Assembly (NCBI GenBank): GCA_016198165.1
Contig: JACQJF010000013.1
Coordinates: 1 to 37,791, forward strand
DNA from: Candidatus Iainarchaeum sp.
Lineage (GTDB): Archaea > Iainarchaeota > Iainarchaeia > Iainarchaeales > GW2011-AR10
Length of the DNA: 37,791 nt
Reading direction: 5' to 3'
The notes beneath the pieces are model-generated. The model saw only the letters and a list, made by a program, of their open reading frames with translations, had not been told where the DNA came from and did not search any database. Shown one piece after another: positions 8,315 through 18,151 of the stretch (position 1 is the first letter of the stretch; each line of letters opens with the position of its first letter). A program made the translations under genes and the position numbers.

Positions 8315-9067
8315 ATGCCTTTTGCTGATTCCCACTGCCACCTGGACTGGTTTGAAAAACCCCTGGAGACAATAAAAAATGCAGAAAAAGAGGGGGTTAA
8401 TGGTTTTTTTTCCTGTGCAACAAACCTAGGCTCAATGAAAAAACACCTTGGCTTGTTTTCCGGAGAGGCCTGTGTGAAGATAGGGCTTGGGTTGCACCCG
8501 GTGGACATGCTTAGGCTAAACGAGGGGGAAATCGAGGAAACCCTTGTTTTTCTGGAAGAAAACGCTTCAAAATGCCATGCTATAGGGGAAATCGGCCTGG
8601 ACTACAAGTACGCAAAGACCCAAAAAGAGCGTGATTTGCAGGAAACTGTTTTTGCCCGCCAGGTGGGCCTTGCAGTGAGGAAAAAACTCCCGGTTGTCGT
8701 GCATTCGCGCAGGGCCGAAAAAGAGTGCCTTGAAATCCTGGATTTCATGGGGGCAAAAAAAGTGCTTCTGCACTGGTTCACTTATTCCCTGCAAAGCATT
8801 CCGGCAGCAATTGAAAACGGTTTTTTCATGTCCTGTGGCCCCGTGATTTTTTCCTCGAAAAAAGACCTTGAAGCGGCCCTTGCGATACCAAAAGAACTCC
8901 TCCTGTTGGAGACCGATTGCCCGGTGGCGTTCGGCGGGGTGCGGTCGGACCCGGTTTGGGTGAAAAGGGTTGCAGAAAAGCTTTCAGCCCAGAAAAAAGA
9001 ACCTGTTGAAAAAATAGGGCGAATCGCGTGGGAAAACTATTCAAGGCTCTTTGACAAGAAGCCTTAA
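8315..9067 (+). CDS. TatD-family metal-dependent hydrolase/DNase
   Basis: FADSHCHLDWF, AIGEIGLDYKYAKTQKERDLQETVFARQVGLA, LPVVVHSR, LLLETDCPV. Confidence 0.93.
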   Translation: MPFADSHCHLDWFEKPLETIKNAEKEGVNGFFSCATNLGSMKKHLGLFSGEACVKIGLGLHPVDMLRLNEGEIEETLVFLEENASKCHAIGEIGLDYKYAKTQKERDLQETVFARQVGLAVRKKLPVVVHSRRAEKECLEILDFMGAKKVLLHWFTYSLQSIPAAIENGFFMSCGPVIFSSKKDLEAALAIPKELLLLETDCPVAFGGVRSDPVWVKRVAEKLSAQKKEPVEKIGRIAWENYSRLFDKKP

Positions 9068-9109
9068 AAGAAATACTTTGCAGAATGATTGTCTGGCGTT
9101 GAAAAAAAC

Positions 9110-9523
9110 ATGGGTGTTGAAACGGTTTTCCTGGAAGTCCTCGTGGTTGCACTCGGTTTAGGGAATGTTCTTTTAAGCCTCTTTTTCGAGGGAAAACCGC
9201 GGGTTTTTCCGGAAAACTCCTGGAAAAATGCGCTTGCCGAAGAATCCCCCGCCGTAAATCCAGCCGGGGTGCAACAGGGTGTCGAGAATGCCGCCATCAA
9301 CCAGAAACTTGTCCTGATTACCCGCCGCCTTGCAGACATTGACTCAAAGCTGCATACGCTTGACAATTTCCGCGCAAACACAAGGGTCGAACTCAAGGGG
9401 CTAATGGAAATACTCGCAGAGCTACAGGACAAGAACCTGACCATTCGGGCAAAAACGTTCCGCAAAAACGAACCCGAACTCTCCACACGGCAAATGCACG
9501 AAATAATTTACCGGTCAAGATGA
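9110..9523 (+). CDS. Membrane-anchored coiled-coil protein, unknown
   Basis: VETVFLEVLVVALGLGNVLLSLFFEG TM segment, then helical tail; 3' end overlaps the convergent RNase H gene. Confidence 0.55.
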   Translation: MGVETVFLEVLVVALGLGNVLLSLFFEGKPRVFPENSWKNALAEESPAVNPAGVQQGVENAAINQKLVLITRRLADIDSKLHTLDNFRANTRVELKGLMEILAELQDKNLTIRAKTFRKNEPELSTRQMHEIIYRSR

Positions 9524-10201
9524 TTTTTTCTTCCACGTTTTTCTTTCCGCGGCATCCCCACTTTTTTCGCGCATGAACCCGGCGACGATTGACGCGGAGC
9601 CCACGACTGGTTCGAGGTCATCTGCGGCGACAACGAATTCGATGTTTTTGCTTTTGAGTTTGAGTTGGTTCCCGTCAACGACCGTGCGCGGATTTTCGCC
9701 AAGCTCGCTGAACAATTCAATCGTCTTGTCAATCGCTTTTTCCTCTATCTCGTTAATCGTGAAGCCTTTTTTTCTCAGGCGGTCAATCATCTCTGCGTTA
9801 AAGGAAAAAACCCCGAAGGAAAGCGCGTTGCGTGAAACTATCCAGAACTTGTCTGAAACGTTTGCAGTTTTTTTCGAGTCCCTCACCTCGCGCAGTTTGT
9901 TCGTGTCGCCAAAAACCCCTGCAATCACCATCGGGCCGAAGCCCTCGCCGCGCCCGACCTCGTCAAAGCCAAGCGCGAGTTCTTCAGTCAAACCCATTTT
10001 TTCAAGCAGCCAGGCCTTGGTTTTTTCAGGTTCACTTCCCTGGATGACGGTCTTGCCGCTTGTGTAGACCACGACGACGTTTTTCTTGTCGCGAAAGCGC
10101 GCATGCTCGTGCATGGAATTTACCTTGAACCCCTCAAGGCCCCCGAGGGCTTTTTCGAGTGCAGGGATGTCTTTTTTCTGGAAGTTCAGGACGACTGTCA
10201 T
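9515..10201 (-). CDS. RNase HII/HIII-family ribonuclease with N-terminal TBP-like (HIII-type) domain
   Basis: LALGFDEVGRGEGFGPMVIAGVF, VRDSKKTANVSD, TVVDGNQ, VVAADDLEPVVGSASIVAGFMREKSG; N-terminal ~75 aa resembles the RNase HIII N-terminal domain. Confidence 0.82.
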   Translation of the reverse strand: MTVVLNFQKKDIPALEKALGGLEGFKVNSMHEHARFRDKKNVVVVYTSGKTVIQGSEPEKTKAWLLEKMGLTEELALGFDEVGRGEGFGPMVIAGVFGDTNKLREVRDSKKTANVSDKFWIVSRNALSFGVFSFNAEMIDRLRKKGFTINEIEEKAIDKTIELFSELGENPRTVVDGNQLKLKSKNIEFVVAADDLEPVVGSASIVAGFMREKSGDAAERKTWKKKSS

Positions 10202-10275
10202 ATTACTGTCAAAGAAGAGAATCCGTTGAAAGTATTTTAAAATGAGCTAAATACAATATTAATTGGTTTTTTTTA

Positions 10276-10458
10276 ATGGCTAGCGCAACTTTGAAACAGA
10301 TTTATTCAAGGCTCAACGATATTGACCAAAAGGTTTCAGCCTTGTTGGTTAAAGAAGAAAGGCCGACAAAAGAGGAATTATCCGCCATCAGGATTGGCCG
10401 CAAGCAGTTTGCAGAAGGAAAATTCAAGTCCTGGCAAGAAATCAAATCCACGCTTTAA
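10276..10458 (+). CDS. Small antitoxin-like protein upstream of RelE-type toxin
   Basis: 60 aa, MASATLKQIYSRLNDIDQKVSALLVKEERPTKEELSAIRIGRKQFAEGKFKSWQEI; 11 bp before the toxin. Related to the 26080-26283 ORF. Confidence 0.75.
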   Translation: MASATLKQIYSRLNDIDQKVSALLVKEERPTKEELSAIRIGRKQFAEGKFKSWQEIKSTL

Positions 10459-10469
10459 AGTGACTTTTT

Positions 10470-10742
10470 TTGCCTGGTTTTAACGTTTTTCTTTCGAATA
10501 ATGCTGGAAAGGGTCTGAAGAAATCCGAGCCAAATATGCGGCAGCAACTCCAAAATGCACTTGACACTTTGGAAAACAATCCGGTTCCAACCAGAGATTT
10601 TGACGTCACAAAAATTTCTTCAAGCATGTCAAATTACAGGATAAGAATCGGGCGCTACCGGATTTTATACACGATAAACTGGGAAGACAAGGAAGTCAAA
10701 GTATTTGACATTGACAAGAGAAAAGGAAGCAGTTACGATTAA
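10470..10742 (+). CDS. RelE/ParE-family toxin (mRNA interferase-like)
   Basis: ALDTLENNPVPTRDFDVTKISSSMSNYRIRIGRYRILYTINWEDKEVKVFDIDKRKGSSYD; TTG start. Confidence 0.88.
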   Translation: MPGFNVFLSNNAGKGLKKSEPNMRQQLQNALDTLENNPVPTRDFDVTKISSSMSNYRIRIGRYRILYTINWEDKEVKVFDIDKRKGSSYD

Positions 10743-10785
10743 ACTTTTACTGTTTTTTTAAAAAAAAAGAAAAATAGGTGGTTTT

Positions 10786-11295
10786 TTATTCCACCACTAT
10801 TATTTTCCCGAACATTTTTACGCTAAGGTGTTCGTGGTATGCCCATTCCCCAACCTCGTTGAAGGTGAAAGAAAAGCTCTCTCCTTGTGCAAGGCCTTTG
10901 CATGCGTCAAAAATGTCTTCGGCTTCCGCCGTACCGCACTTGGTGATGCTTGAACCCGGGTATTTTTCATGCGTTGGGTGCTGGGCGGTTGCCGGCCAGT
11001 TTTGCGTGCTGGTTTTATTGGTCCACGTTACGGTGCTGCCTTTCTTTATTGTGAGTTCCTGCGGAACGTAGCCGGCCTCAGTTATTTCCACGGCAAAGTT
11101 CCCGACTTCAAGCTCTTCTCCTTGTGGTGATGGTTCTTCCGTGTCGGGGTTACTTCCTTGCGGTTCGGGGTTTGATTCGTTCCCGCCTGGGTTTGGGGTA
11201 TTATCCCCTGTCTGTGCAGGGCCAGTGGGGTTCTGTGCACAACCTGCAACCAGGATGACTGCAATCAGGCCAAGGGCCAGCAAATACTTGTTCAT
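10786..11295 (-). CDS. Cupredoxin (plastocyanin-like) lipoprotein
   Basis: Lipobox LGLIAVILVAGCAQ; GYVPQELTIKKGSTVTWTNKTSTQNWPATAQHPTHEKYP...WAYHEHLSVKMFGKIIVVE with type-I Cu-like ligands. Confidence 0.85.
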   Translation of the reverse strand: MNKYLLALGLIAVILVAGCAQNPTGPAQTGDNTPNPGGNESNPEPQGSNPDTEEPSPQGEELEVGNFAVEITEAGYVPQELTIKKGSTVTWTNKTSTQNWPATAQHPTHEKYPGSSITKCGTAEAEDIFDACKGLAQGESFSFTFNEVGEWAYHEHLSVKMFGKIIVVE

Positions 11296-11380
11296 TGCCA
11301 AAAAAACACCTCTCTGCTTTTTTTTTGGGGAGTAGGACAAAAAAGAGAGGCGAAGGGATTTTAAAACAACCACGCGTCGC

Positions 11381-14300
11381 TTATTCAGTCAACTCGATTT
11401 CTATTTCGGACAATTTTGACTGATACGTTTGCGACTCATTGTCTGTTACTTTTACAGAGAGCGCGAGTTTTCCTTCTGCGTTAAGGAGTTCTTTTAGCGG
11501 CTTGACTATCGGTGAGAATGGTATAGGCTGGCCGGGTTCATATGCCTCTGAGAGGTCGCCAAAGCTTCGCTCTGTTAATTTCTCGTCGCCCGAGAAAAGC
11601 TCTGCCTTGGCAAAAGGGTGAATGCTGGTTGAAAAATTAACTACAATTGCTTCTTCTCCTGTTTTAACGATTTGCCTGAAGTTCCACGTTTCACCATGCT
11701 CTATTTTTTGCCCCCCGACAAAGATTTGTTCAATCAAAACACTCACGGGCTCTTGTTCTATTTCCTCTTCCGGGCTGGGTGGCCCTATGAAATCAGGCGG
11801 GCCTGTGAACGGCTCTGGTGCGGGTGGCTTTTCAAAACCGTCTTTGAAACCGTCAATTGAAAGCGTATAGTAGTTTCCTTCACCGGCTCCTTCTTTCATA
11901 AGCGTGAACAGGTCCTCCAAGTCAAACTGGAAGTAAAACCTTGAGTCGCTCTGTTCGTCCTGTTTCTGGTCGTCGCCAACGTATGTCCCGCCCGTCAAAA
12001 ACCCGAGGCCGGCGTCGATTTCGAATTCTGTTCCACTGGCCGTTTTTGCCCTGAAAAGTTTCTTCCCCTCATAGTCACTGTTGGCAAAATCCGCATTCAA
12101 AAATGCGTTCTTGACGCTGTCAAAGTCCTTGTCCAAGCCATAGGAAAAAGGCACGAGGGTGAGCCTGTTTGAGAAAAAATACGCGCCCTCGACAAAGTGC
12201 CCGAAAAAAACTTTCGCCCAGTCCCCGTCAAGCAGCAAAACGTTTTTGGGGTCCGGGAATTTTTCCTTCAGTGTGGGTTTTTCTTCGAGTATTTTTCTCA
12301 CTGCCTGCGTCACGCTTGGCGTTATCATGCCTTTGTTCGGCGAGTCATCAGTCGTCTGGAGAAGGATTACCTTGTTTTCCGCAAGCGGCGAGAGGTCATC
12401 GACGCCGGTTATTTTGAAAAGGACTTCAGAGTAGCCCTCCTCGTTTTGCCTGTTGTAAAGCTCGAGTGTTACAGTGGAGTTTGGGTAATTCAGGAACCCA
12501 AGCGTGTTCTGCATTTCTATCTCTTGCCCAAGCAGGAGGTTTCCCTCGTCGTCGCGTATCCTTGCAGACAGGATGGGTTTTCCCATGAAGTCAAACGAGC
12601 CAAAACTGCTTTTCTCGCCGTAAAGACTTATGGTGTCAAAGCCCGACACTTTACTATCTGGCAGTGGTCCCTTTGTAATAGTTTCGCTTGTCTTGCTTAA
12701 CCCGCTGTACAGGGGTTCTGCGTCTGTCGCGCCTGTTTTCTGGTTCTCGAACACGAGCTTGTACGAGTCAAACCGCAGGTGCTTGGGGTTTAGAGTGACA
12801 TTGCTTTCCTGGGCATTCTTTGTTTTTTCAAGGCTTGACAGCGTGACTTCAAAGTTCAGGCTATTGTCCTTGTTCTGCGTTATCTCCACTGTTCCGCTGG
12901 AGTCCAGAAACCCTGGGTAGAAAGCCTCGCCGGATTCAGTGTAAATAATGTTCCCCGAAAGCTCCACCATGTAAGTATCGTATTCCACGCCATTTACCTG
13001 CGTCTTGCCCGCATAGGTTCCGTCAATCAGTCCCTCGAGCACTTCCGCGTGCGTCGCGCCTCTCCAGATTTCAATGGCGGCTCTCTTGAATTCCGGGAAT
13101 TTGAATCCTTTTTGCGTGTCCTTTTGGTAAATGTCCTGTGGTTCCTGCATGGGTGAAAGCTGTCTTTGAGGCTGGTCGGTTCTGGTGACAAGCATGAGTT
13201 CCGTGTAAGGCTCGTCATTGTCCGCATACCCGTCCTTGTCAAGCACAAGCACGTAAGTCTCGCTAGGTGTCCTTTTGGTTGCGTTGGTTACAAAAGGCGT
13301 GTCTTTTTCAAGTATAGTAGCGTCTGCAACCGCGAAATTCCCTGCTTTGATGTTTTCAATCTCTTTTTCACTGAAAGGCTTGTCTTTTCCAAGGGAGAAA
13401 AAATCGTTGGGGTCAAGCCTTGGCATTTCGAGCGTGATTTCCTCGCCTTCAAGATTCATTTTCACTCTTTTGTTAGGGTCAAAAAGTGCCCCGTTTGTCC
13501 TGACGATGTTTGAAGGATCTCCATAGAGTGCATAATATTTTTCTGCTTCGTTGAATTCCGAAGCAACGGCGAGGTTAATGTAGTCTTTAAACGAGTCCCC
13601 TGCCTTGAACCGGCCGGGGATTTTTTGTGAAAGAGTGGAATAAATGTAGCTTTTCACCGTGTCTTCAAATGCATCTTTTTTTGTAAGCACGACTATGTTC
13701 GGCCCGCTTAAAAAATTCGCCGTGACTATCGGGTCACAGGCTTTGTGGAAAACAAAAGAAAAATCAGTCGGGTAATTAGATGAGCTCTCAGTGTCACCCA
13801 TCTCGCAATTTGTAAAATCATCAATGGCTCTGAAACCCGATATTACGGCAGCATTAACATTGTCAACAAAAAAACCATTTGACGGGTCGTCAAACTCCGG
13901 GCTATACCCCGTATACAAAAATTGTTTTCTGATGAAAGCATTATTGAGCTGCTGCTGGTCGAGGTTTTTCCCCTCGAATTCCCCCACATCCTGTTGCCTG
14001 TAAATTGGCCCATTGCTTGCAACATAAATGTATGGCTCTTCACTTGGCTCCCTTTTGCTGGCTGCTTCAAAATAAGCCCTTAGGTTGTCTGCGCCTGAAA
14101 ACGGTATCCTGCCCACAGAAAGCTCTACAAACGGGTCGTCATCAATGTTTCCGTAGTAAACCTGGTCAAGGATGCGCTCCTCGTCAAACTCCTCCTTATC
14201 GTTTTTTCCAAGCACTCCCGTCTCGTCATAAAAAGGGATTGAGTCGTGCCACCCAATTAGGAGGAGGTTTTTGAACGGGCCGATTGTCAGCGCAAGGGGG

Positions 14301-15316
14301 ATTTCAACTTTCTCCCCCCTGTATTGCCTGAGTATTTCCTCCTGTATTGCCTGTGGAGTGCCGTCTGTAATCGGAATCAGGCCCCAGCCTTTTTCCCCCG
14401 AGAGCTGTGCAAGGTATTCCCCAAGCTCGGTACTACCGGTCTTGTAGAGGATTGCGCCGGACTCGTTGAGGTGGATAACGAGTTCTATCGGGGGTGGCGA
14501 GTCGTATGGCAAACCAAACTGGATTTCTATTTGCCCCTTGATTGTTTGGGGTTCAATGATTTCCCGCTTGAAATAGTCGGAATAGTCAAGCGTCATTTCA
14601 AGTTCGAACAATTCATCAGTGCCGGGCACGGGCCTGACTTCAAAACCTATTTTTCCAAGTTCGGGGTAACCTGGGAAAAAAATGTCCACGTCTTCTGTTG
14701 CGGGGACTGGGAAAAAATTTGTTTCAAGCGGCGGGTCTTGTGGATTGATAAGTGTTTTTTTGTATGTCCCGGCTGGCGTTTGTTCCGTGAACCCGATTTC
14801 GATTTTTTCTTGCCAGTTTTCAAGGAGAGCTGTCCTGTCATATCCCTCGATTATCCCGCTTATCGTAATATTTTTTTCATCGTAGGCGCCGTCATTGTTT
14901 TTTGTCTCTTCTTTCACTGCGATTTTGTAATGGCTTCCGGGCCTTAACAGTTTTCCCGTGGCGCTGTCGGTTCCATCCCATTCAATCTGGTAGCCCTCGG
15001 ATTCGGTGTTTGCGGGGATTCTGACAAGCGATTTTTCCAGGGGCATGAGGTGATTCGGCGTGCCTGGCTGGTCCGAGTAGGCCAGGTAAATGTTCGCGTC
15101 GATTGCTTTGTCTGTTTTGACGGTTATTTTTATTTTCTCGCCCCTGCTGGGGTTGAAGGGGTTCTTGTCAACGTCAAGCGTTACTGTCGCTTTTTCGGGC
15201 TCGTTTAAGCCACTGTCCGGTCCTCCCTGGCCAAGGTTATCGATAAGGTAATTCGCGCCGAAAAGCGCGCCGATTATACCAAGAACAATCAGGAGAATTG
15301 CCCATATTTTGTCCAT
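11381..15316 (-). CDS. Giant membrane-anchored surface protein with gingipain (peptidase C25)-like region
   Basis: 1311 aa; N-terminal TM (IWAILLIVLGIIGALFGANYLI); FlgD-Ig-like EWDGTDSATGKLLRPGSHYKIAV; C25-like LLLIGWHDSIPFYDE...DQVYYGNIDDDPFVELSVGRIPFSGADNLRAYFEAASKRE...YYALYGDPSNIV. Confidence 0.7.
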   Translation of the reverse strand: MDKIWAILLIVLGIIGALFGANYLIDNLGQGGPDSGLNEPEKATVTLDVDKNPFNPSRGEKIKITVKTDKAIDANIYLAYSDQPGTPNHLMPLEKSLVRIPANTESEGYQIEWDGTDSATGKLLRPGSHYKIAVKEETKNNDGAYDEKNITISGIIEGYDRTALLENWQEKIEIGFTEQTPAGTYKKTLINPQDPPLETNFFPVPATEDVDIFFPGYPELGKIGFEVRPVPGTDELFELEMTLDYSDYFKREIIEPQTIKGQIEIQFGLPYDSPPPIELVIHLNESGAILYKTGSTELGEYLAQLSGEKGWGLIPITDGTPQAIQEEILRQYRGEKVEIPLALTIGPFKNLLLIGWHDSIPFYDETGVLGKNDKEEFDEERILDQVYYGNIDDDPFVELSVGRIPFSGADNLRAYFEAASKREPSEEPYIYVASNGPIYRQQDVGEFEGKNLDQQQLNNAFIRKQFLYTGYSPEFDDPSNGFFVDNVNAAVISGFRAIDDFTNCEMGDTESSSNYPTDFSFVFHKACDPIVTANFLSGPNIVVLTKKDAFEDTVKSYIYSTLSQKIPGRFKAGDSFKDYINLAVASEFNEAEKYYALYGDPSNIVRTNGALFDPNKRVKMNLEGEEITLEMPRLDPNDFFSLGKDKPFSEKEIENIKAGNFAVADATILEKDTPFVTNATKRTPSETYVLVLDKDGYADNDEPYTELMLVTRTDQPQRQLSPMQEPQDIYQKDTQKGFKFPEFKRAAIEIWRGATHAEVLEGLIDGTYAGKTQVNGVEYDTYMVELSGNIIYTESGEAFYPGFLDSSGTVEITQNKDNSLNFEVTLSSLEKTKNAQESNVTLNPKHLRFDSYKLVFENQKTGATDAEPLYSGLSKTSETITKGPLPDSKVSGFDTISLYGEKSSFGSFDFMGKPILSARIRDDEGNLLLGQEIEMQNTLGFLNYPNSTVTLELYNRQNEEGYSEVLFKITGVDDLSPLAENKVILLQTTDDSPNKGMITPSVTQAVRKILEEKPTLKEKFPDPKNVLLLDGDWAKVFFGHFVEGAYFFSNRLTLVPFSYGLDKDFDSVKNAFLNADFANSDYEGKKLFRAKTASGTEFEIDAGLGFLTGGTYVGDDQKQDEQSDSRFYFQFDLEDLFTLMKEGAGEGNYYTLSIDGFKDGFEKPPAPEPFTGPPDFIGPPSPEEEIEQEPVSVLIEQIFVGGQKIEHGETWNFRQIVKTGEEAIVVNFSTSIHPFAKAELFSGDEKLTERSFGDLSEAYEPGQPIPFSPIVKPLKELLNAEGKLALSVKVTDNESQTYQSKLSEIEIELTE

Positions 15317-15370
15317 TTAATCAATTGTATATAGTATTGGGTCAAATTTATTCCTTTCGGCTTAGAACGC

Positions 15371-16822
15371 TTATTTTCCAAGCATTTCCACTAACAGGCG
15401 CACACCGTAACCCGTGGCGCCCGTTTCCAGGTATGCCCTTGGCAGTTCTTCGAGGAAGGCTGTTCCGGCGATGTCTATGTGCAGGTAGGGCTTTTCCTCC
15501 ACGAAATTGGAGAGGAATGCCGCGCCGTAAATCATGCCGTTGGTTTTGCACTTGTTGGTTGAGCGCAGGTCAGCACGCTGGCTCTTTGTTTCCGCCAGAT
15601 AGTCCTCGTTGAGCGGCATTCTCCATGCAAGCTCCCCGGTTTTGTCTGCGGCATGCATGATTTTTTCTGCCGTGCGCTCTTCGGTGGAGCAGAAGCCCGC
15701 GACCGCGGAGCCGAGGCACTGGCGCACGTTTCCGGTGAGCGTGGCAATGCTCACAATGAGAGTTGGGTCAAAAGCCGTCGCACCGTAATACAGGCAATCG
15801 GCAAGCACGAGCCTTCCTTCGGCATCAGTGGAATTGTTCTCCACAGTCAACCCCTTCATGGAAGTCAAAACGTCCCCTTGCCTGTAGGACTTTTCGCCAA
15901 TCAGGTTCTCCGTCAGACCGAGGATTCCGACAATGTTTTTTTTGATTTTGAGTTCAGCGCATGTTTTCAGCACTCCAAGGACTGTTGCGGCCCCGGCCAT
16001 GTCCTGGCGCATTGTTTCCATTGAAGAGCCTGGCTTCAAGTCAAGCCCGCCTGTGTCAAAACAGATTCCCTTGCCGACCAGAACCGTTTTGTTTTTTGAT
16101 TGCCTGTCGCCGTTCCATTCAAGCACCACCATGCGCGGGGGTGTCGTATTAGCCTGTGACACTGCAAGGAACAGGCCCATTTTCATTTTCCGCAAATCTT
16201 TTTCGCCAAAAACTTTTATCTTCAAGCCTGTTTTTTTTGCGGTTTCGCGCGCTTTGGATTCAATGAGAGCGGGCGTGACTGTCTGGCTGTTGTCATTTAT
16301 GAGGTCGCGGCACATGTTTGCGTTCTTGCAGACCAAAAACGCGTCGCGGAGCTCTTTTTCATCGCCCGTGGAGAATTTCCCTTCAAGCTCGATTGTTTCC
16401 AATAACGATTTTTGTTCCTCTTTTTTCGTCTTGTATTTCTGGAAAGAATAATTCGCCAAAACGCCTGCTTCGGCGATTGCGCGACCTGCTTCAAGCTCCC
16501 GCACTGATGGGGTTTTTGGGGAAATGAAAGAGATTTTTTTCGCCTTGAAAAACTGCGCGGTCCTGACAGCCATGCCGGTTGCGCGCCTGATTTTTTCTGC
16601 CGTCGCGTTTTTCTCGCTCACGCCGACAACCATGAATCTTTCAAACCCGAGTGCTCCGTTGAGGAGAAAAATCGACTGTGTTTCCCTTGCCTCGAATTTT
16701 TCGCGCCCGGCGATTTTTTGGATTTGCGGGTCCAGGCCAAGCACCTGGCGTAAGGCTTTTTTCTCGGCCAAAAGGACGCCGAATTCTTTTCCCTTTGCGT
16801 GCTCCGTTAACCAAAGTTCCAT
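15371..16822 (-). CDS. pepA: Leucyl aminopeptidase (M17 family)
   Basis: VLVGKGICFDTGGLDLKPGSSMETMRQDMAGAATVLG, NSTDAEGRLVLADCL, YLHIDIAGTAF. Confidence 0.95.
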   Translation of the reverse strand: MELWLTEHAKGKEFGVLLAEKKALRQVLGLDPQIQKIAGREKFEARETQSIFLLNGALGFERFMVVGVSEKNATAEKIRRATGMAVRTAQFFKAKKISFISPKTPSVRELEAGRAIAEAGVLANYSFQKYKTKKEEQKSLLETIELEGKFSTGDEKELRDAFLVCKNANMCRDLINDNSQTVTPALIESKARETAKKTGLKIKVFGEKDLRKMKMGLFLAVSQANTTPPRMVVLEWNGDRQSKNKTVLVGKGICFDTGGLDLKPGSSMETMRQDMAGAATVLGVLKTCAELKIKKNIVGILGLTENLIGEKSYRQGDVLTSMKGLTVENNSTDAEGRLVLADCLYYGATAFDPTLIVSIATLTGNVRQCLGSAVAGFCSTEERTAEKIMHAADKTGELAWRMPLNEDYLAETKSQRADLRSTNKCKTNGMIYGAAFLSNFVEEKPYLHIDIAGTAFLEELPRAYLETGATGYGVRLLVEMLGK

Positions 16823-16890
16823 TTGTTTCCCGCCTTATAAAAAATATTAAAACCCCTGTTTTTAAAAAAACTGCCCTGGAAAAAAAAGGC

Positions 16891-18129
16891 TTACAAAAAA
16901 AACATTCTGATTAATCCAAGCGGTGAAACCAGGTTTTTCATCGCCCCTTCCTGTACAAGCGAGTGGGCTATTAAGTCGCGCAGTTCTTTTTTCCTTGCGG
17001 CCTTTCCGATTGTGAAGTTAAGCAGCCACTTGTATCTTCCAAGCCTCTGCATTTTGTAGCTTGTTTCAAGCTCCGGGCCAAGCTCTTTCCAAACGTTTTC
17101 CTCGTATTCCTTGAACGTGTTTTCCGAAAAATCGTTTGTCCTGAGTGCCTTTTCGATGACTGGTGCCGCGAGTTTTGCAGATGTCAGGGCATTTCCGACT
17201 CCTTCGCCTGAAAATGGGTCGATGAGCGAACCCGCGTCCCCCAGGAGGACCGCGCCGTTGAATGCGAGTTTCCTCCTCTTTGAGCCAAGCGGGAGTGTCC
17301 ATCCCTTGATTTCCCCGGCCTGTTTTGCATTGGCAAACCTTTTCTTGAACAGCGCGTTGTTGTGCATTGCATTGTGCATGGCGTGTTTCAGGTTGATGTT
17401 TCTTTTTTTTAGATCCGAGAAAAGCATTCCGACGCCCACGTTTGCCATCCCGTTTTCAAGGGGGAAAATCCAGAAGTAACCGGGCATGACCTCGTCAATG
17501 AAGTGGATTTCTATTTTGTCGGTCAGCCCCCCAATGCCTTCGTAATAGGCGCGGACTGCAGTGCAGTAGTGCTCGTTTTCAACCTTGTTCACCCCAAGAG
17601 CGCTTGCAACGGGTGAGTGCGCCCCGTCGGCCCCGACTACGATTTTCGCGTCAAACTCGAGTGCCTCGTTGTTTTCAAGGCTTGTCGCAGTGATTCCTTT
17701 CACGACGTTTCCCTCGATTCGCAGGCCGGTGACCTGTGTCCTCTGCATGATTGTCACGTTTTTTTCCTTTGAAGCGGTCTGGAAGACAATGTTGTCGAAA
17801 ACCTCTCGCCGCGCACAGTAACCGTAGCTTTTGAGGCCCTGCCTTTCCGGGATGTCCACCGTGAACATGTTGCCGTTTGGGGAGCTCAGGGTGACCCCGT
17901 AGATTTTTGCGTGGTAGTTTTTCTCGATTTCCTTTTCCAATCCAAGTTCGCGTATGACTGAAACGGATTTTCCTGAAATCGCGTCCCCGCAGGTCTTGTC
18001 GCGTGGAAACCGCGCCTTGTCCAAAACCAGCACTTTTATGCCTTTGCGTGCAAGGAAAGTCGCGCACGCGCTCCCCGCAGGCCCCGCGCCAGAGATGATG
18101 ACGTCGAATTTTGTTTCCTTTTTAGGCAT
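16891..18129 (-). CDS. Geranylgeranyl reductase family FAD-dependent oxidoreductase
   Basis: FDVIISGAGPAGSACATFLARKGIKVLVLDKARFPRDKTCGDAISG; VVGADGAHSPVA; LLGDAGSLIDPFSGEGVGNAL. Start refined to MPKKETKFDVII; the ORF extension to 18207 runs through a repeat element. Confidence 0.92.
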   Translation of the reverse strand: MPKKETKFDVIISGAGPAGSACATFLARKGIKVLVLDKARFPRDKTCGDAISGKSVSVIRELGLEKEIEKNYHAKIYGVTLSSPNGNMFTVDIPERQGLKSYGYCARREVFDNIVFQTASKEKNVTIMQRTQVTGLRIEGNVVKGITATSLENNEALEFDAKIVVGADGAHSPVASALGVNKVENEHYCTAVRAYYEGIGGLTDKIEIHFIDEVMPGYFWIFPLENGMANVGVGMLFSDLKKRNINLKHAMHNAMHNNALFKKRFANAKQAGEIKGWTLPLGSKRRKLAFNGAVLLGDAGSLIDPFSGEGVGNALTSAKLAAPVIEKALRTNDFSENTFKEYEENVWKELGPELETSYKMQRLGRYKWLLNFTIGKAARKKELRDLIAHSLVQEGAMKNLVSPLGLIRMFFL

Positions 18130-18151
18130 TGTAAAAAAACCATTGTGTGAG

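Noticed and set aside
14324-14947. 207-aa + strand ORF
   Set aside because: Antisense inside the 1311-aa surface protein gene; low-complexity Cys/Phe-rich translation typical of shadow ORFs.
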